DNA of 64,000 nt, taken from positions 62,001 to 126,000 of the forward strand of contig CABUIY010000006.1 in NCBI GenBank assembly GCA_902491765.1, read 5' to 3'. The stretch comes from an uncultured Collinsella sp. (GTDB lineage: Bacteria; Actinomycetota; Coriobacteriia; Coriobacteriales; Coriobacteriaceae). The position numbers and the translations under genes are program-made. Below are positions 41,752 through 50,054 of this stretch, piece by piece. Position 1 is the first letter of the stretch, and every line of letters begins with the position of its first letter. The notes beneath the pieces were generated by a model. The model saw nothing but the letters and a program-made list of their open reading frames with translations. It was not told the origin of the DNA and made no database searches.

Positions 41752-42582
41752 ATGGATCGCAGTAAGGTACCCGCCGTTCTATCCATCGCAGGATCAGATT
41801 CCAGCGGTGGTGCCGGCATTCAGGCCGACATCAAGACCATCACGGCGCACCGTCTGTATGCCGAGACGGCCATCACAGCCATAACCGCACAAAACACGCT
41901 CGGTGTCACCGCCGTGCAAAACATCTCCCCGGATATTGTCGCGGCGCAAATCGATGCCGTTTTTGACGATATCCGCCCCAGTGCCGTCAAGATCGGCATG
42001 GTCTCCTCTGCCGAGATTATCGAGGTTATCGCCGACCGTCTGAGTGCCTGGGACGCACAAAATATCGTCGTCGACCCCGTCATGGTCGCCACCTCGGGTG
42101 CTCGTCTGATCGCAGAGGACGCCGCCGAAGCACTTACACGCCGCCTGTTCCCACTGGCGACCGTCATCACGCCCAATATTCCCGAGGCCATGGCGTTGCT
42201 CGATTATGAGGTCGATTCCGAGCGCACTCAGCAAAATGCCGCCATGCTTCTCACCCGCCGCTTTGGCTGCGCGTCTCTCGTTAAGGGCGGGCATTTTGTC
42301 AACGAGGCCAACGATGTGCTAGCAGAGCCCGCGCCGCTCGATGACGAGGGCAACCACCTGGGCGATCCGCTCACCACGTGGTTCCGCCACAAGCGCATCG
42401 AGACCGGCAACACGCATGGCACCGGTTGCACGCTCTCGTCCGCCATCGCCTGCACGCTGGCCCAGGGCATGGATCTTGCCGACGCCGTCAACGCCGGCAA
42501 GGCCTACCTAACCGGCGCTCTCGCCGCCGGCTTTGACATGGGCAAAGGCTCCGACCCCGTTAACCATATGTGGCAGTATTAA
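41752..42582 (+). CDS. thiD: hydroxymethylpyrimidine/phosphomethylpyrimidine kinase
   Basis: 276 residues, ribokinase fold. The N-terminal VLSIAGSDSSGGAGIQADIKT and the C-terminal anion hole/catalytic GNTHGTGCTLSSAIA are canonical. It phosphorylates HMP and HMP phosphate, the step after ThiC. AAGGGAGC precedes the ATG. No TPP riboswitch is visible directly upstream, so its regulation may differ from that of thiC. No thiE or thiM follows. Confidence 0.94.
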   Translation: MDRSKVPAVLSIAGSDSSGGAGIQADIKTITAHRLYAETAITAITAQNTLGVTAVQNISPDIVAAQIDAVFDDIRPSAVKIGMVSSAEIIEVIADRLSAWDAQNIVVDPVMVATSGARLIAEDAAEALTRRLFPLATVITPNIPEAMALLDYEVDSERTQQNAAMLLTRRFGCASLVKGGHFVNEANDVLAEPAPLDDEGNHLGDPLTTWFRHKRIETGNTHGTGCTLSSAIACTLAQGMDLADAVNAGKAYLTGALAAGFDMGKGSDPVNHMWQY

Positions 42583-42596
42583 GACTCGCAGTTCAA

Positions 42597-42633
42597 AACC
42601 ACCGCAAAGGGGACAGGCACCTTTGCGGTGGTT
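42597..42633. terminator. hairpin after thiD
   Basis: AACCACCGCAAAG pairs perfectly with CTTTGCGGTGGTT, 15 nt after the thiD stop. A similar CCACCGCAAGG occurs at 42879, on the far side of the motif array. Confidence 0.65.
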
Positions 42634-42643
42634 CCCACAAACA

Positions 42644-42860
42644 TCTCGATCTGTAACAGTTAGAGTCCATTTTTCGGCCCACCTGTTACAAATCGAGACA
42701 TCCAAATTCCATTGAGAAGATAATCTCGATGTGTAACATTAACTCGGCAAAATCGACCCTAGATGTTACAGATCGAGACAAACGACCGATATCGACCTAA
42801 AATAATCTCAATCTGTAACATCTAGCCCGTTTTCGGCCTTACAACTGTTACAGATCAAGA
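42644..42860. repeat. phased array of six alternating 15-bp motifs (three tandem palindromes)
   Basis: The motif TCTCGATCTGTAACA or a one- to two-base variant occurs at 42644, 42724 and 42806 in forward orientation. It occurs at 42684, 42764 and 42846 in reverse. Start-to-start distances are 40, 40, 40, 42 and 40 bp. The 25-nt centres of units 1 and 2 resemble each other when unit 2 is reversed (TAGAGTC-x-ATTTT). It lies in the 334-bp gap between convergent thiD and the GDSL gene. No gene is present. Confidence 0.9.
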
Positions 42861-42916
42861 CAAATCAACGAAACAAGCCACCGCAAGGAGAACTATTGTG
42901 GTGGTTTGGGGCCGTG

Positions 42917-43576
42917 CTACTCACCGAGCATCTCTTGGAGCTTGGCTGCCACGGCGTGACCCAGGCTCTCATGGCTTTCGGGCATCATATGCAGATAGTC
43001 GATATCGCCCGGCTCGGCAAAGTCGGCGGCATTCAAAAAGTCGCAGCCAAACTGCTCGGCTACGTGCGCGTAGTATTCAGCAAAATGCTCCGAGGCCTCG
43101 ACGGAACGCTCGTCAAAATCGGTCATATATACATCGGCGATTTGCGGCTTGATCTTGATAGGTGCCATCAGCAGAATACGCGGGCAGGATGCGGCATTGG
43201 TCCAGGGAAATGCGCGCACCGCGCGAATCAGTGCCATGGTGCCACGGGCAATATCGGAGGCCGTCACACCAAAGACCGTCTTGCAATCGTTAGTTCCCAG
43301 CATAATAACGATCGCATCCAGCGGCTTATGGGCCTCGAGCAGCATCGGCAGCGCGCGGATGCCGTTAAGATTGGTGTCCAGATGGCACATGTCGTCGCGT
43401 ACCGTCGTGCGGCCGTTGAGGCCTTCTTCAATTACATGCCAGCCCTCGCCTAAGTCACGTTGGGCCACGCCGCACCAGCGCACATCCTGCGCATAGCGCA
43501 CCGCGGTGCCGTCGCGCATGCCCGCCGGATCGTAACCATAGGTGTTGCTGTCGCCAAAGCATAGAACGTTTTTCAT
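42917..43576 (-). CDS. SGNH/GDSL hydrolase (arylesterase-like)
   Basis: 219 residues. The four SGNH blocks are visible: CFGDSNTYG (nucleophile Ser), EEGLNGRTT, LGTND, and DYLHMMPESH with the Asp/His pair. There is no signal peptide, so it is cytosolic. Members of this group hydrolyse small acyl esters or remove acetyl groups from sugars. GAGGGG precedes the ATG. It follows the terminator of the PARG-like gene. Confidence 0.87.
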   Translation of the reverse strand: MKNVLCFGDSNTYGYDPAGMRDGTAVRYAQDVRWCGVAQRDLGEGWHVIEEGLNGRTTVRDDMCHLDTNLNGIRALPMLLEAHKPLDAIVIMLGTNDCKTVFGVTASDIARGTMALIRAVRAFPWTNAASCPRILLMAPIKIKPQIADVYMTDFDERSVEASEHFAEYYAHVAEQFGCDFLNAADFAEPGDIDYLHMMPESHESLGHAVAAKLQEMLGE

Positions 43577-43600
43577 CGTAAGCCCCTCGCTCAGTAAAAA

Positions 43601-43628
43601 GCCGACGGAAGCAGCCTCTCCCGTCGGC
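43601..43628 (-). terminator. terminator of the PARG-like gene
   Basis: GCCGACGG pairs with CCGTCGGC on the minus strand, followed by TTTTTAC, 27 nt after the stop. Confidence 0.8.
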
Positions 43629-43654
43629 TCGACCTATCTGTCAGCACGTACCGA

Positions 43655-44788
43655 TTACAGGTACTTGCGCCAATCGTCCTCGTCCTCATCATCCTCGGTA
43701 GCAGCCTGGGCCTGCTCGGCGGCGCGGGCTGCCGCAGCGCGAGCGACAACCTGGGCATAGGACTCCTCGTTGCGCGCGGGGAAGTTTGCCAGCACGTGCT
43801 CAAACTTGGCAAAATCCTCGTCCCAGCGCGTAGAGGGCACGGCAAAGAAGACCTGCTTGACCTTAAAGTCGCCCGACGCGAGCTCCTTACGGAAGAGCTC
43901 GGCTACGGCCTCGGCGTCAAAGCCGTTATTATCGCAGCCCCAAGCACCCAGCACGAGCTTCTCGCGACCCAGCTCATCGCAGATGGCAAGGACAAAGCGG
44001 ATACGGTCGCGCAGGACATCCAGCAAGGCATCGTCACCCACGCGATATTCCTGGCGAGCGCGCTTGACGTTGGGCGCAGCGGCAACGATTACGTCGGCAT
44101 ACGCATGCACGTGGTTGCGGTCGAAGCGCACCGCAGGCACCACCAGCGCACGGTTGCGGTAAAGCTCGCAGTTGATATTGCGGCGACGGTTCTCGCCGTA
44201 CCATTTGCGCTGCTTATCGAGTACGTTGTACAGATACGAATCGGCGCAGAGCGTGGCCTCCTGACCCAGATAGCCCTGGATGTAGCCACCGCCCGGGTTG
44301 GTGAACGAGGCAAAGGCGAGCACGGCCATGTCACAGAACTGCGCGTAGCCTCGGCCGTTATCCAGAATGGCCTGCGTGGCAGAGGCGTCGAGCACGGTGA
44401 CCTCGGGCAGGACCGGAGCGGGCTCCTCAGCAGCAGGCGCGGACTCGATCTCCGCGGCCTCCTCTGCGGGTGCAGGCTCGGCCGTGACCTCAGTCTCGGC
44501 GGACGCAACCTCAGCGGTCTCGACCTCGGCGGCCTCAGACTCCTCAGCAACCTGTTCCTCGGCAGCGTCGGCCGCTTGGGCCTTGGCCTTCATCGCCGCG
44601 ACAAATCCGGCAGGCATACCATCGAACTCGCGCACGCCGGCAAGCGAGCGCTCAATGTCCTTGGCGCAGGCCTCGGACACAGCCGCCACATGGCGCTCGG
44701 CGGCCTTAGCACGCGCCTCGCGCTTGGGATTGGGCTGACCCGTTCGATTGGACCTGCGGTTACGGTTCCTGTTGTCGACGTCTGCCAT
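43655..44788 (-). CDS. TIGR02452/PARG-like protein with altered active site and Ala/Glu-rich insert
   Basis: 377 residues. The macro-domain fold of the TIGR02452 family (related to bacterial poly(ADP-ribose) glycohydrolase) is indicated by AVLAFASFTNPGGGYIQGYLGQEATLC, YLYNVL and VVPAVRFDRN. In active PARGs the signature is GGG-x6-8-QEE, with the second Glu catalytic; here it is QEA (Q176-E177-A178). The N-terminal part starts basic (RNRNRRSNR, PKREARAKAAERH). Residues about 72-125 are an Ala/Glu/Pro low-complexity insert that splits the family's N-terminal region. The tail is acidic (EDDEDEDDWRKYL). It may bind ADP-ribose without hydrolysing it. Confidence 0.8.
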   Translation of the reverse strand: MADVDNRNRNRRSNRTGQPNPKREARAKAAERHVAAVSEACAKDIERSLAGVREFDGMPAGFVAAMKAKAQAADAAEEQVAEESEAAEVETAEVASAETEVTAEPAPAEEAAEIESAPAAEEPAPVLPEVTVLDASATQAILDNGRGYAQFCDMAVLAFASFTNPGGGYIQGYLGQEATLCADSYLYNVLDKQRKWYGENRRRNINCELYRNRALVVPAVRFDRNHVHAYADVIVAAAPNVKRARQEYRVGDDALLDVLRDRIRFVLAICDELGREKLVLGAWGCDNNGFDAEAVAELFRKELASGDFKVKQVFFAVPSTRWDEDFAKFEHVLANFPARNEESYAQVVARAAAARAAEQAQAATEDDEDEDDWRKYL

Positions 44789-44860
44789 AAGTGGTCACCT
44801 TTCTCGGTCTCTGCCGCTATCGGCTTTTCCCATCCATAATACCCCGCCGTGTACAAAAAA

Positions 44861-44880
44861 GACGGCCCCGAAGGACCGCC
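44861..44880 (-). terminator. terminator of the Bax-inhibitor-1 gene
   Basis: GGCGGTCC-TTCG-GGGCCGTC on the minus strand, a UUCG-capped stem, is followed by TTTTTTG. Confidence 0.8.
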
Positions 44881-44926
44881 TTTCGCATCGAATTGCGTGC
44901 GCGGCAAGCACCGCTGCAATTTGGCA

Positions 44927-45622
44927 CTAGTCGCGACGACCAAGGATGTTCAGAATGCGCAGGAACACGTTAATGATGTCCACGAACAGGTTGGATGCCA
45001 TGAGCACGGCGTTGGGCAGCGTGGGCGGCACTGTCGTGGCCACATAGGTGTCGTAGCCAATAAAGCCGGCGAACACCACGATCACAATCAGGTCGGTGAT
45101 GGTCTGCGAGACGCCCATAAACATCAGCACGATCTCGACCAGAATCGCGGCAAGCAGGATGCCAAAACCAATGCCATACACACGCTGGAAGAACTTGGGG
45201 AAGGTCACACCCAACGCGCCAAAGACAAAGGTGATAGCGGCCGTGGCGATAAAGGCAGTGTTGATGGTGGGCAGGTCGTAGTTGGCAAGGCCAAACGACG
45301 CGGTCAGGCCAAAGGTGCTCGCAAAGATTACGTAGCCCACAAGGGACAGGCCCACGGACTGCTTGCTGGCGGCGGCCGACATCATGACCATGCCGACGAT
45401 GGTCAAAATAAATGAGCCAAAGACCAGCGGCAAAGCGGCGCCGCTCATCATCATGCGCGCAAACGACATGGTGCTCGTAAAGTAAGCACCGACGCCCATG
45501 GCGCAAAAGCCCAAAAAGATCAGGGCAGACATGACAAGGTTGTACGCGCGCGGCGACATCTCCTTGGCACGGCTTGCACCGGTCTCGATGGGGCCGTTCT
45601 GATAGCCCTGGATATCGTTCAT
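44927..45622 (-). CDS. Bax inhibitor-1/YccA family membrane protein
   Basis: 231 residues with seven predicted helices. The family's closing FGYDT-like motif is present as GFIGYDTYVATTVPP, followed by LFVDIINVFLRILNILGRRD. The ATG at 45622 follows GAAAGGAC. Bacterial homologues (BsYetJ) leak calcium in a pH-dependent way; function here is inferred from family. It lies 78 nt downstream of the hypothetical gene at 45701. Confidence 0.9.
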   Translation of the reverse strand: MNDIQGYQNGPIETGASRAKEMSPRAYNLVMSALIFLGFCAMGVGAYFTSTMSFARMMMSGAALPLVFGSFILTIVGMVMMSAAASKQSVGLSLVGYVIFASTFGLTASFGLANYDLPTINTAFIATAAITFVFGALGVTFPKFFQRVYGIGFGILLAAILVEIVLMFMGVSQTITDLIVIVVFAGFIGYDTYVATTVPPTLPNAVLMASNLFVDIINVFLRILNILGRRD

Positions 45623-45700
45623 ACTTCGTCCTTTCAAAAAGCGCACGACAGCGCCGTAGGTGACAAGATTCCTGCCATTGTACCCGAATGCCGCACGTCC

Positions 45701-46039
45701 TTACCTACGGCGCTCGCCCTCAAGCGTACGATCAAAGGCCCAGACCCACCAACGCATCACGTGTGCCTGCGAGCCGTCTGCCCGCTCGCGCGTCTGGTCC
45801 TCCAGATACAACTCGGTCGCGTGCCCGCCAAAACGCACCTTATATGTTGCCGTACGGATGCCGTAGACCATCAGGCCAAACCCGGTGGTCGAGATAATTT
45901 CGTCGATCGTAAAACAACGGCCGTCGACCCAGCAGACGGTGACCGGCACGACCTGTCCGCCCGCGAGGATGCGGGCCACGACGTCCACATACTGCTTGTG
46001 CACGCGCCGAGTTTTGCCGTCTGTCTGTCGATATTCCAT
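45701..46039 (-). CDS. hypothetical protein, 112 aa
   Basis: The ATG at 46039 is preceded by AGGAGG; the longer frame to 46126 is AT-rich upstream DNA. The product is soluble and rich in beta-forming residues (VVPVTVCWVDGRCFTIDEII, TATYKVRFGGHATELYLED), ending in a basic GERRR. No family recognised. Same strand as and just upstream of the Bax-inhibitor-1 gene, possibly co-transcribed. Confidence 0.65.
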   Translation of the reverse strand: MEYRQTDGKTRRVHKQYVDVVARILAGGQVVPVTVCWVDGRCFTIDEIISTTGFGLMVYGIRTATYKVRFGGHATELYLEDQTRERADGSQAHVMRWWVWAFDRTLEGERRR

Positions 46040-46289
46040 GCCTCCTATTATCGAACGCATGTTTGTATGTTGTAAAGCGAACAGACTGTGGTTTTGGAGT
46101 GTCGTAGTAATCGCACGTGTCCGCATGGCGTGTTAGCAAAAAGAACACCCGCGGTCAACAGGGCTAATATTCAATTTTAGTGCCAAAAAGTCCACTTCTC
46201 CCATCAGAACTCGGTAAAGAGACCCGCAGGAGGTGATACGATTTATCATGTTTTTGTAACGTGTCTGCAAACTTCGAGAAAGCCCATAT

Positions 46290-47339
46290 ATGGACGTAAC
46301 GTTCTCAACCTTCCTCGGCCAAATTGTGTCGAACCCAGTCCTTGCCGTCACCGTGATCCTCGCGTTGGGTGCCATCTTCGTCAATGGATGGACCGACGCG
46401 CCCAACGCCATCGCGACCTGCGTCACTACGCGTTGCATGCCCGCCCGCGCCGCCATTCTCATGAGCGCCGCATTCAACTTCCTCGGCGTGCTCATCATGA
46501 CGCACTTTAACGCGAGCGTCGCCAACACCATCTCACATATCGTCGACTTTGGCGGAAACAGCACCATGGCGCTCGCCTGCCTATGCGCGGCGCTGTTCTC
46601 CATCGTCGTCTACGGCGCCACAGCGTCGCGTTTTGGCATCCCCACCTCGCAAAGCCACAGCCTTATCGCCGGCCTGACCGGTGCCGCCATCGCCCTCGGC
46701 GGTGCGAGCAGCGTCAACGTCCACGAGTGGATGAAGGTCATCTACGGCCTGGCGCTCTCCATCGGCCTGGGCTTTGTCATGGGCTGGGTCCTGTGCAAGC
46801 TCGTCTCGATTCTTTTCGCCGCCGCCAACAGGCGACGTGCCAATGTCTTCTTTAAATACGCTCAGATCGCGAGCGCTGCGGCTATGAGCTTTATGCACGG
46901 CGCGCAGGATGGACAGAAGTTCATCGGCGTGCTCTTTTTAGGCGTGGCCTTTGCCAGCGGCCAGACGAGCGTCGGCGATGCAGGCATCCCCATCTGGATT
47001 ATGCTGCTGTGCTCGGCCACTATGGGTATCGGCACCAGCGTGGGCGGCGAGCGCATCATCAAGTCCGTCGGCCAGAGCATGGTCAAGCTCGAAAAGTATC
47101 AGGGCTTCTCCGCCGACCTGGCGGGCGCCGCAAACCTGCTGCTTGCCACCCTTACCGGCATCCCCGTGTCCTCCACACACATCAAGACCTGCGCCATCAT
47201 GGGCGTCGGTGCCGTCAAGCGCCTCTCAGCCATCAACTTCGGCGTCGTCAAAGACATGATGTTCACCTGGTTCTTCACCTTCCCCGCCTGCGGACTCATC
47301 AGCTTTGTCATGGCCAAGCTGTTCATGATGTTCCTCTAG
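46290..47339 (+). CDS. pit: inorganic phosphate transporter, PiT family
   Basis: 349 residues, about 10 helices. The two internally related PiT signatures are seen: GWTDAPNAIATCVTTR in the first half and GAQDGQKFIGVL in the second, with FGIPTSQSHSLIAGL and GIPVSSTHIKT. It imports phosphate (as a metal-phosphate) with H+ or Na+. It is followed at 67 nt by its DUF47 partner, the common Pit pairing. The 250-bp gap upstream contains no gene. Confidence 0.92.
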   Translation: MDVTFSTFLGQIVSNPVLAVTVILALGAIFVNGWTDAPNAIATCVTTRCMPARAAILMSAAFNFLGVLIMTHFNASVANTISHIVDFGGNSTMALACLCAALFSIVVYGATASRFGIPTSQSHSLIAGLTGAAIALGGASSVNVHEWMKVIYGLALSIGLGFVMGWVLCKLVSILFAAANRRRANVFFKYAQIASAAAMSFMHGAQDGQKFIGVLFLGVAFASGQTSVGDAGIPIWIMLLCSATMGIGTSVGGERIIKSVGQSMVKLEKYQGFSADLAGAANLLLATLTGIPVSSTHIKTCAIMGVGAVKRLSAINFGVVKDMMFTWFFTFPACGLISFVMAKLFMMFL

Positions 47340-47406
47340 TCAAACCGAACGTCCATCCGGACCGCATTACTTCGCCCACCCGTCTTCGCCTCGAAAGGAC
47401 CCACCC

Positions 47407-48030
47407 ATGGCAAAGAAACCCGATTCGTTCTACTTTGATAACTACGTTGCCTGCGCCGACCTCGCCGTTCAGGCAGCCGAGCTGCTCACCAAGATTTTTG
47501 AGAACTTTGACCCCGCGCAGATCCACGACATGCTCGATAAGATGCATGCGATTGAGCATGCGGCAGACAAGAAGCACCACGAGCTCGAAGACGCCTTGCT
47601 CACCGCCTTTATCACCCCGCTCGAGCGCGAGGATCTGGATCTGATGAGCTGCTCACTCGACACCGTGCTCGACCGCATCGAGGGCGTCGTGCAGCGCGTC
47701 TACTTCACCAACATCCAGAGCATCCATCCCGACGCCATCGTCATCGCTCACAAGGTGACTGACGCCTGCCGCGCCATGAAAGACCTGATGGTCGAGCTGC
47801 CCAACTACCGCAAGTCCAAGACCCTGCGCGAACTCGTCATCCAGATCAACACCATCGAGTCCGAAGCCGACGAGCTCTATATCAACGCCATGCGCAACCT
47901 GCACGTTAACGGCAAGGACCCGCTCGAGGTCATCGCCTGGCGTGACGTATACGCCTTCCTGGAGTACTGCGCTGACTGCTGTGAGAATGTGGCCGATGTT
48001 GTGGATTCGATTGTCATGAAGAACAGTTAA
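47407..48030 (+). CDS. DUF47/PhoU-like Pit accessory protein
   Basis: 207 residues, all-alpha, PhoU-like repeats with acidic metal-site motifs: EHAADKKHHELEDALLTAFITPLEREDL and the second IESEADELYINAM, ending VADVVDSIVMKNS. DUF47 proteins are usually encoded next to Pit transporters and modulate them. GAAAGG precedes the ATG. The palindrome at 48055 follows. Confidence 0.9.
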   Translation: MAKKPDSFYFDNYVACADLAVQAAELLTKIFENFDPAQIHDMLDKMHAIEHAADKKHHELEDALLTAFITPLEREDLDLMSCSLDTVLDRIEGVVQRVYFTNIQSIHPDAIVIAHKVTDACRAMKDLMVELPNYRKSKTLRELVIQINTIESEADELYINAMRNLHVNGKDPLEVIAWRDVYAFLEYCADCCENVADVVDSIVMKNS

Positions 48031-48054
48031 TTGGGGGTACATGTCCCACCGGTC

Positions 48055-48133
48055 GCGGGCCCGGCCACTAATAACCTTTTTCACTCCGGCTGCAAGCAGA
48101 GTCGTTCAAAAGGTTATTAGTGGCCGGGCCCGC
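48055..48133. repeat. long palindrome with perfect 26-bp arms
   Basis: Arms 48055-48080 and 48108-48133 (GCGGGCCCGGCCACTAATAA...) are exactly complementary around a 27-nt loop. It lies 24 nt after the DUF47 stop and may terminate the pit unit. It is unrelated in sequence to the other palindromes. Confidence 0.88.
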
Positions 48134-48149
48134 TCCCTTATGCACCACC

Positions 48150-48300
48150 ATTGGGAACTTTGGCTGATAGGTTTAGCGCAATGGGGGGTTTGGCTGAAGG
48201 GACCTTTGGTATCCGTTCGGACACTTTGGCCCTTGATGAGCGTTTGGCTGATTGCTGCTTTGGGTACTGTTTGGGTTACTTTGGGTTTGTTTGATTTTTA
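48150..48300 (+). other. GT-rich tract with recurring TTTGG words
   Basis: Eight TTTGG occurrences in about 130 nt, including TTTGGCTGA three times at irregular spacing. The strand is strongly G+T skewed. GGTTACTTTGGG also occurs at 34161, again a short way after a long palindrome. No gene is recognised; the apparent Trp/Leu-rich frame across it follows from the word itself. Confidence 0.5.
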
Positions 48301-48317
48301 ATTGTTGGAGGGCTTGT

Positions 48318-48848
48318 ATGTCTTATTTGGATCTGACTCGGGCTCGGTATTCTTGTCGTGAGTTTGAGCCACGGGCAGTTGAGCAAGCTGTTGTGGATGC
48401 CATTGTTGAGGCTGGGCGTATTGCTCCTTCTGCTTGTAATAATCATCCAACCCGTGTGATGGTGTTGGATACGCCTGAGCTTCTGGAGAAGGCAGCTGCT
48501 TGTCAGCCTCGGTTTGCTCGTGATGGGTCTATCTTTGGCGCTCCGCTTATCTTCCTTATTTGCAGCGTTACCGATGATGCTTGGGTGCGCCCGTATGATC
48601 AGATGAATTCCAGCGAAATCGATACATCCATCGTTTGCGATCAGATGATGATGGAGGCCACCGAGCAGGGCCTGGGAACGTGCTGGGTATGCCATTTTAA
48701 GCCAGAGGTGGCACAGGAGCAGTTCAATCTGCCCAAGGGCGTTTATCCCTATCACATGCTTGTCTGTGGCTACCCTGCCGACCACATCGCCGACCCCGAG
48801 CATCGCGAGGCCCGTACCATTCCCCTCCCCAACTTCCTCCTCAAGTAG
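48318..48848 (+). CDS. nitroreductase family protein
   Basis: 176 residues. FMN-binding nitroreductase features: LDLTRARYSCREFEPRAVE, IAPSACNNHPTRV, and the C-terminal GLGTCWVCHF and YPYHMLVCGYPA. The ATG at 48318 follows TTGGAGGG; upstream codons to 48252 are GT-rich tract. It reduces nitro, quinone or enone compounds with NAD(P)H. The first 80 codons use T-ending and G-ending codons quite unlike the second half and unlike neighbouring genes. Confidence 0.88.
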   Translation: MSYLDLTRARYSCREFEPRAVEQAVVDAIVEAGRIAPSACNNHPTRVMVLDTPELLEKAAACQPRFARDGSIFGAPLIFLICSVTDDAWVRPYDQMNSSEIDTSIVCDQMMMEATEQGLGTCWVCHFKPEVAQEQFNLPKGVYPYHMLVCGYPADHIADPEHREARTIPLPNFLLK

Positions 48849-48915
48849 TTTTTTGGCACATGCCCTAAAACCTACCTTTTACCGCTCACCCATTCGCCGA
48901 GTTCTGCGCCACAAT

Positions 48916-48953
48916 GTGCAGGGCTCGGTTTTTTATGTTGCGCGCCCCTGCAC
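48916..48953 (+). terminator. possible terminator of the nitroreductase gene
   Basis: GTGCAGGG pairs with CCCTGCAC across a 22-nt T-rich loop, 67 nt after the stop. Confidence 0.45.
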
Positions 48954-48962
48954 AGTCATAAA

Positions 48963-48989
48963 AAAGGACCCGCAAGCTGCGGGTCCTTT
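48963..48989 (-). terminator. terminator of divIVA
   Basis: AAAGGACCCGCA pairs with TGCGGGTCCTTT on the minus strand, followed by TTTATGAC, 26 nt after the divIVA stop. Confidence 0.88.
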
Positions 48990-49015
48990 CTAGGCACTAA
49001 ATTGTAGGCCGAATG

Positions 49016-49690
49016 TTAGTCCAGGTCGTCGGCAGCAAAGTTGTCGATCGGGGCGAAGGGATCGGCCACGGGGACAACCGGGTCAGCGACGGGCAGCGGC
49101 TCGGCGGGAACAGTCACTGCAGGAGAAGCGGCAGAACCGACCGGCGTGGAGGCCATCAGATCGGCCGGGAAGGAATTCTGGGCATCGTCCATGAAGTGCT
49201 GGATGAGCTTGAGATACTCTGCCTTGAACTCCTCACGGGAAGCCTTGAGACGATCGATCTCCTCGAGCTCGGCCTGCTTCTCGGTCAGAGCCTGGCGGAT
49301 AACCTCGCGGGCCTTGGCGTCAGCCTCGTTGCGGATACGCTCAGCGTTCTCGTTGGCATCGTTGACGATGGTCTCAGCGGTCTGCTGGGCAGCGATCAGG
49401 GCAGCGGAAATCTGGCGCTCCTGAGCGGAGAAGTCAGGGGCGGGAGCAGCCACGGGGGCGGCAGGAACGGCCTGGGCGGTGGCATCCTGAGCTTGGGCAA
49501 GCTGAGCCTGCGCATCGGCAAGCTGCTGCTCGGTAGCAGTCAGACGACCCTTAAGGTCGACGATCTTAGCGAGCATAGCGTCAACCTCGGAGGACAGCGT
49601 CTCCAAGAAGACGTCGACCTCAGCAGGATCGTAGCCACGCTTGGCCTCAGAGAAAGTCTGAGCCTGGATGTCTGCAGGGGTAATAGCCAT
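49016..49690 (-). CDS. divIVA: DivIVA-domain protein
   Basis: 224 residues. The N-terminal membrane-binding/crossover region ITPADIQAQTFSEAKRGYDPAEVDVFLETL is diagnostic. Two coiled-coil stretches follow (about 30-70 and 92-165), joined by an Ala/Pro linker (PAAPVAAPAPDF). The tail is acidic and Pro-rich. It marks curved poles and septa and recruits growth or division machinery. Last gene of the yggS-sepF-yggT-divIVA unit. Confidence 0.92.
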   Translation of the reverse strand: MAITPADIQAQTFSEAKRGYDPAEVDVFLETLSSEVDAMLAKIVDLKGRLTATEQQLADAQAQLAQAQDATAQAVPAAPVAAPAPDFSAQERQISAALIAAQQTAETIVNDANENAERIRNEADAKAREVIRQALTEKQAELEEIDRLKASREEFKAEYLKLIQHFMDDAQNSFPADLMASTPVGSAASPAVTVPAEPLPVADPVVPVADPFAPIDNFAADDLD

Positions 49691-49751
49691 AACAAGTCTC
49701 CTTTTTCATCGCCTCGGCGCTACACGCCCGACGTAAGTTACTAAGTCAGTT

Positions 49752-50033
49752 CTACACGAGTATACCTATAAGAAGCTGCAGAACCAGCCTCTGCACCAAC
49801 TGCAACGCAATAATCGCAACGACCGGCGAAAAATCGATACCGCCCATCGGCGGGATGAAACGACGGAACAGGTTGAGCCACGGACCGCACACGCTATCAA
49901 GCACCGCGGCAATATCCTGAAGCAAACCACCCTGCTTCATGGGAATCCACGTCATAAAGCAGTAGACGACAATGAGCGTGGAATAGAAGTTGAACAGCGT
50001 GTTGACCAGCTGGACGATAGTGTAGATGTTGAT
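49752..50033 (-). CDS. YggT family membrane protein, probable AUC start
   Basis: 93 residues if started at ATC 50033. Two membrane helices flank the conserved PWLNLFRRFIPPMGGIDFSPVVAII. An ATG start exists only at 49955, which would delete the first helix (IYTIVQLVNTLFNFYSTLIVVYCF). Between the in-frame upstream stop (TAA 50057-50055, which is also the sepF stop) and that ATG there is no ATG or GTG, and no TTG. ATC 50033 stands 6 nt after GAGGAG. The family is linked to division and, in plastids, thylakoid or nucleoid organisation. Confidence 0.8.
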   Translation of the reverse strand: MNIYTIVQLVNTLFNFYSTLIVVYCFMTWIPMKQGGLLQDIAAVLDSVCGPWLNLFRRFIPPMGGIDFSPVVAIIALQLVQRLVLQLLIGILV

Positions 50034-50054
50034 GGGAATCTCCTCGTCTTGTCT

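Noticed and set aside
42597..42860. CRISPR-like array
   Set aside because: The motif alternates orientation, the intervening sequences are partly similar, and there are no cas genes; the repeat is only 15 bp.
48041..48301. Possible small Trp-rich membrane protein
   Set aside because: The frame crosses a long palindrome and its hydrophobic part is a translation of the TTTGGCTGA-like words; no ribosome binding site.
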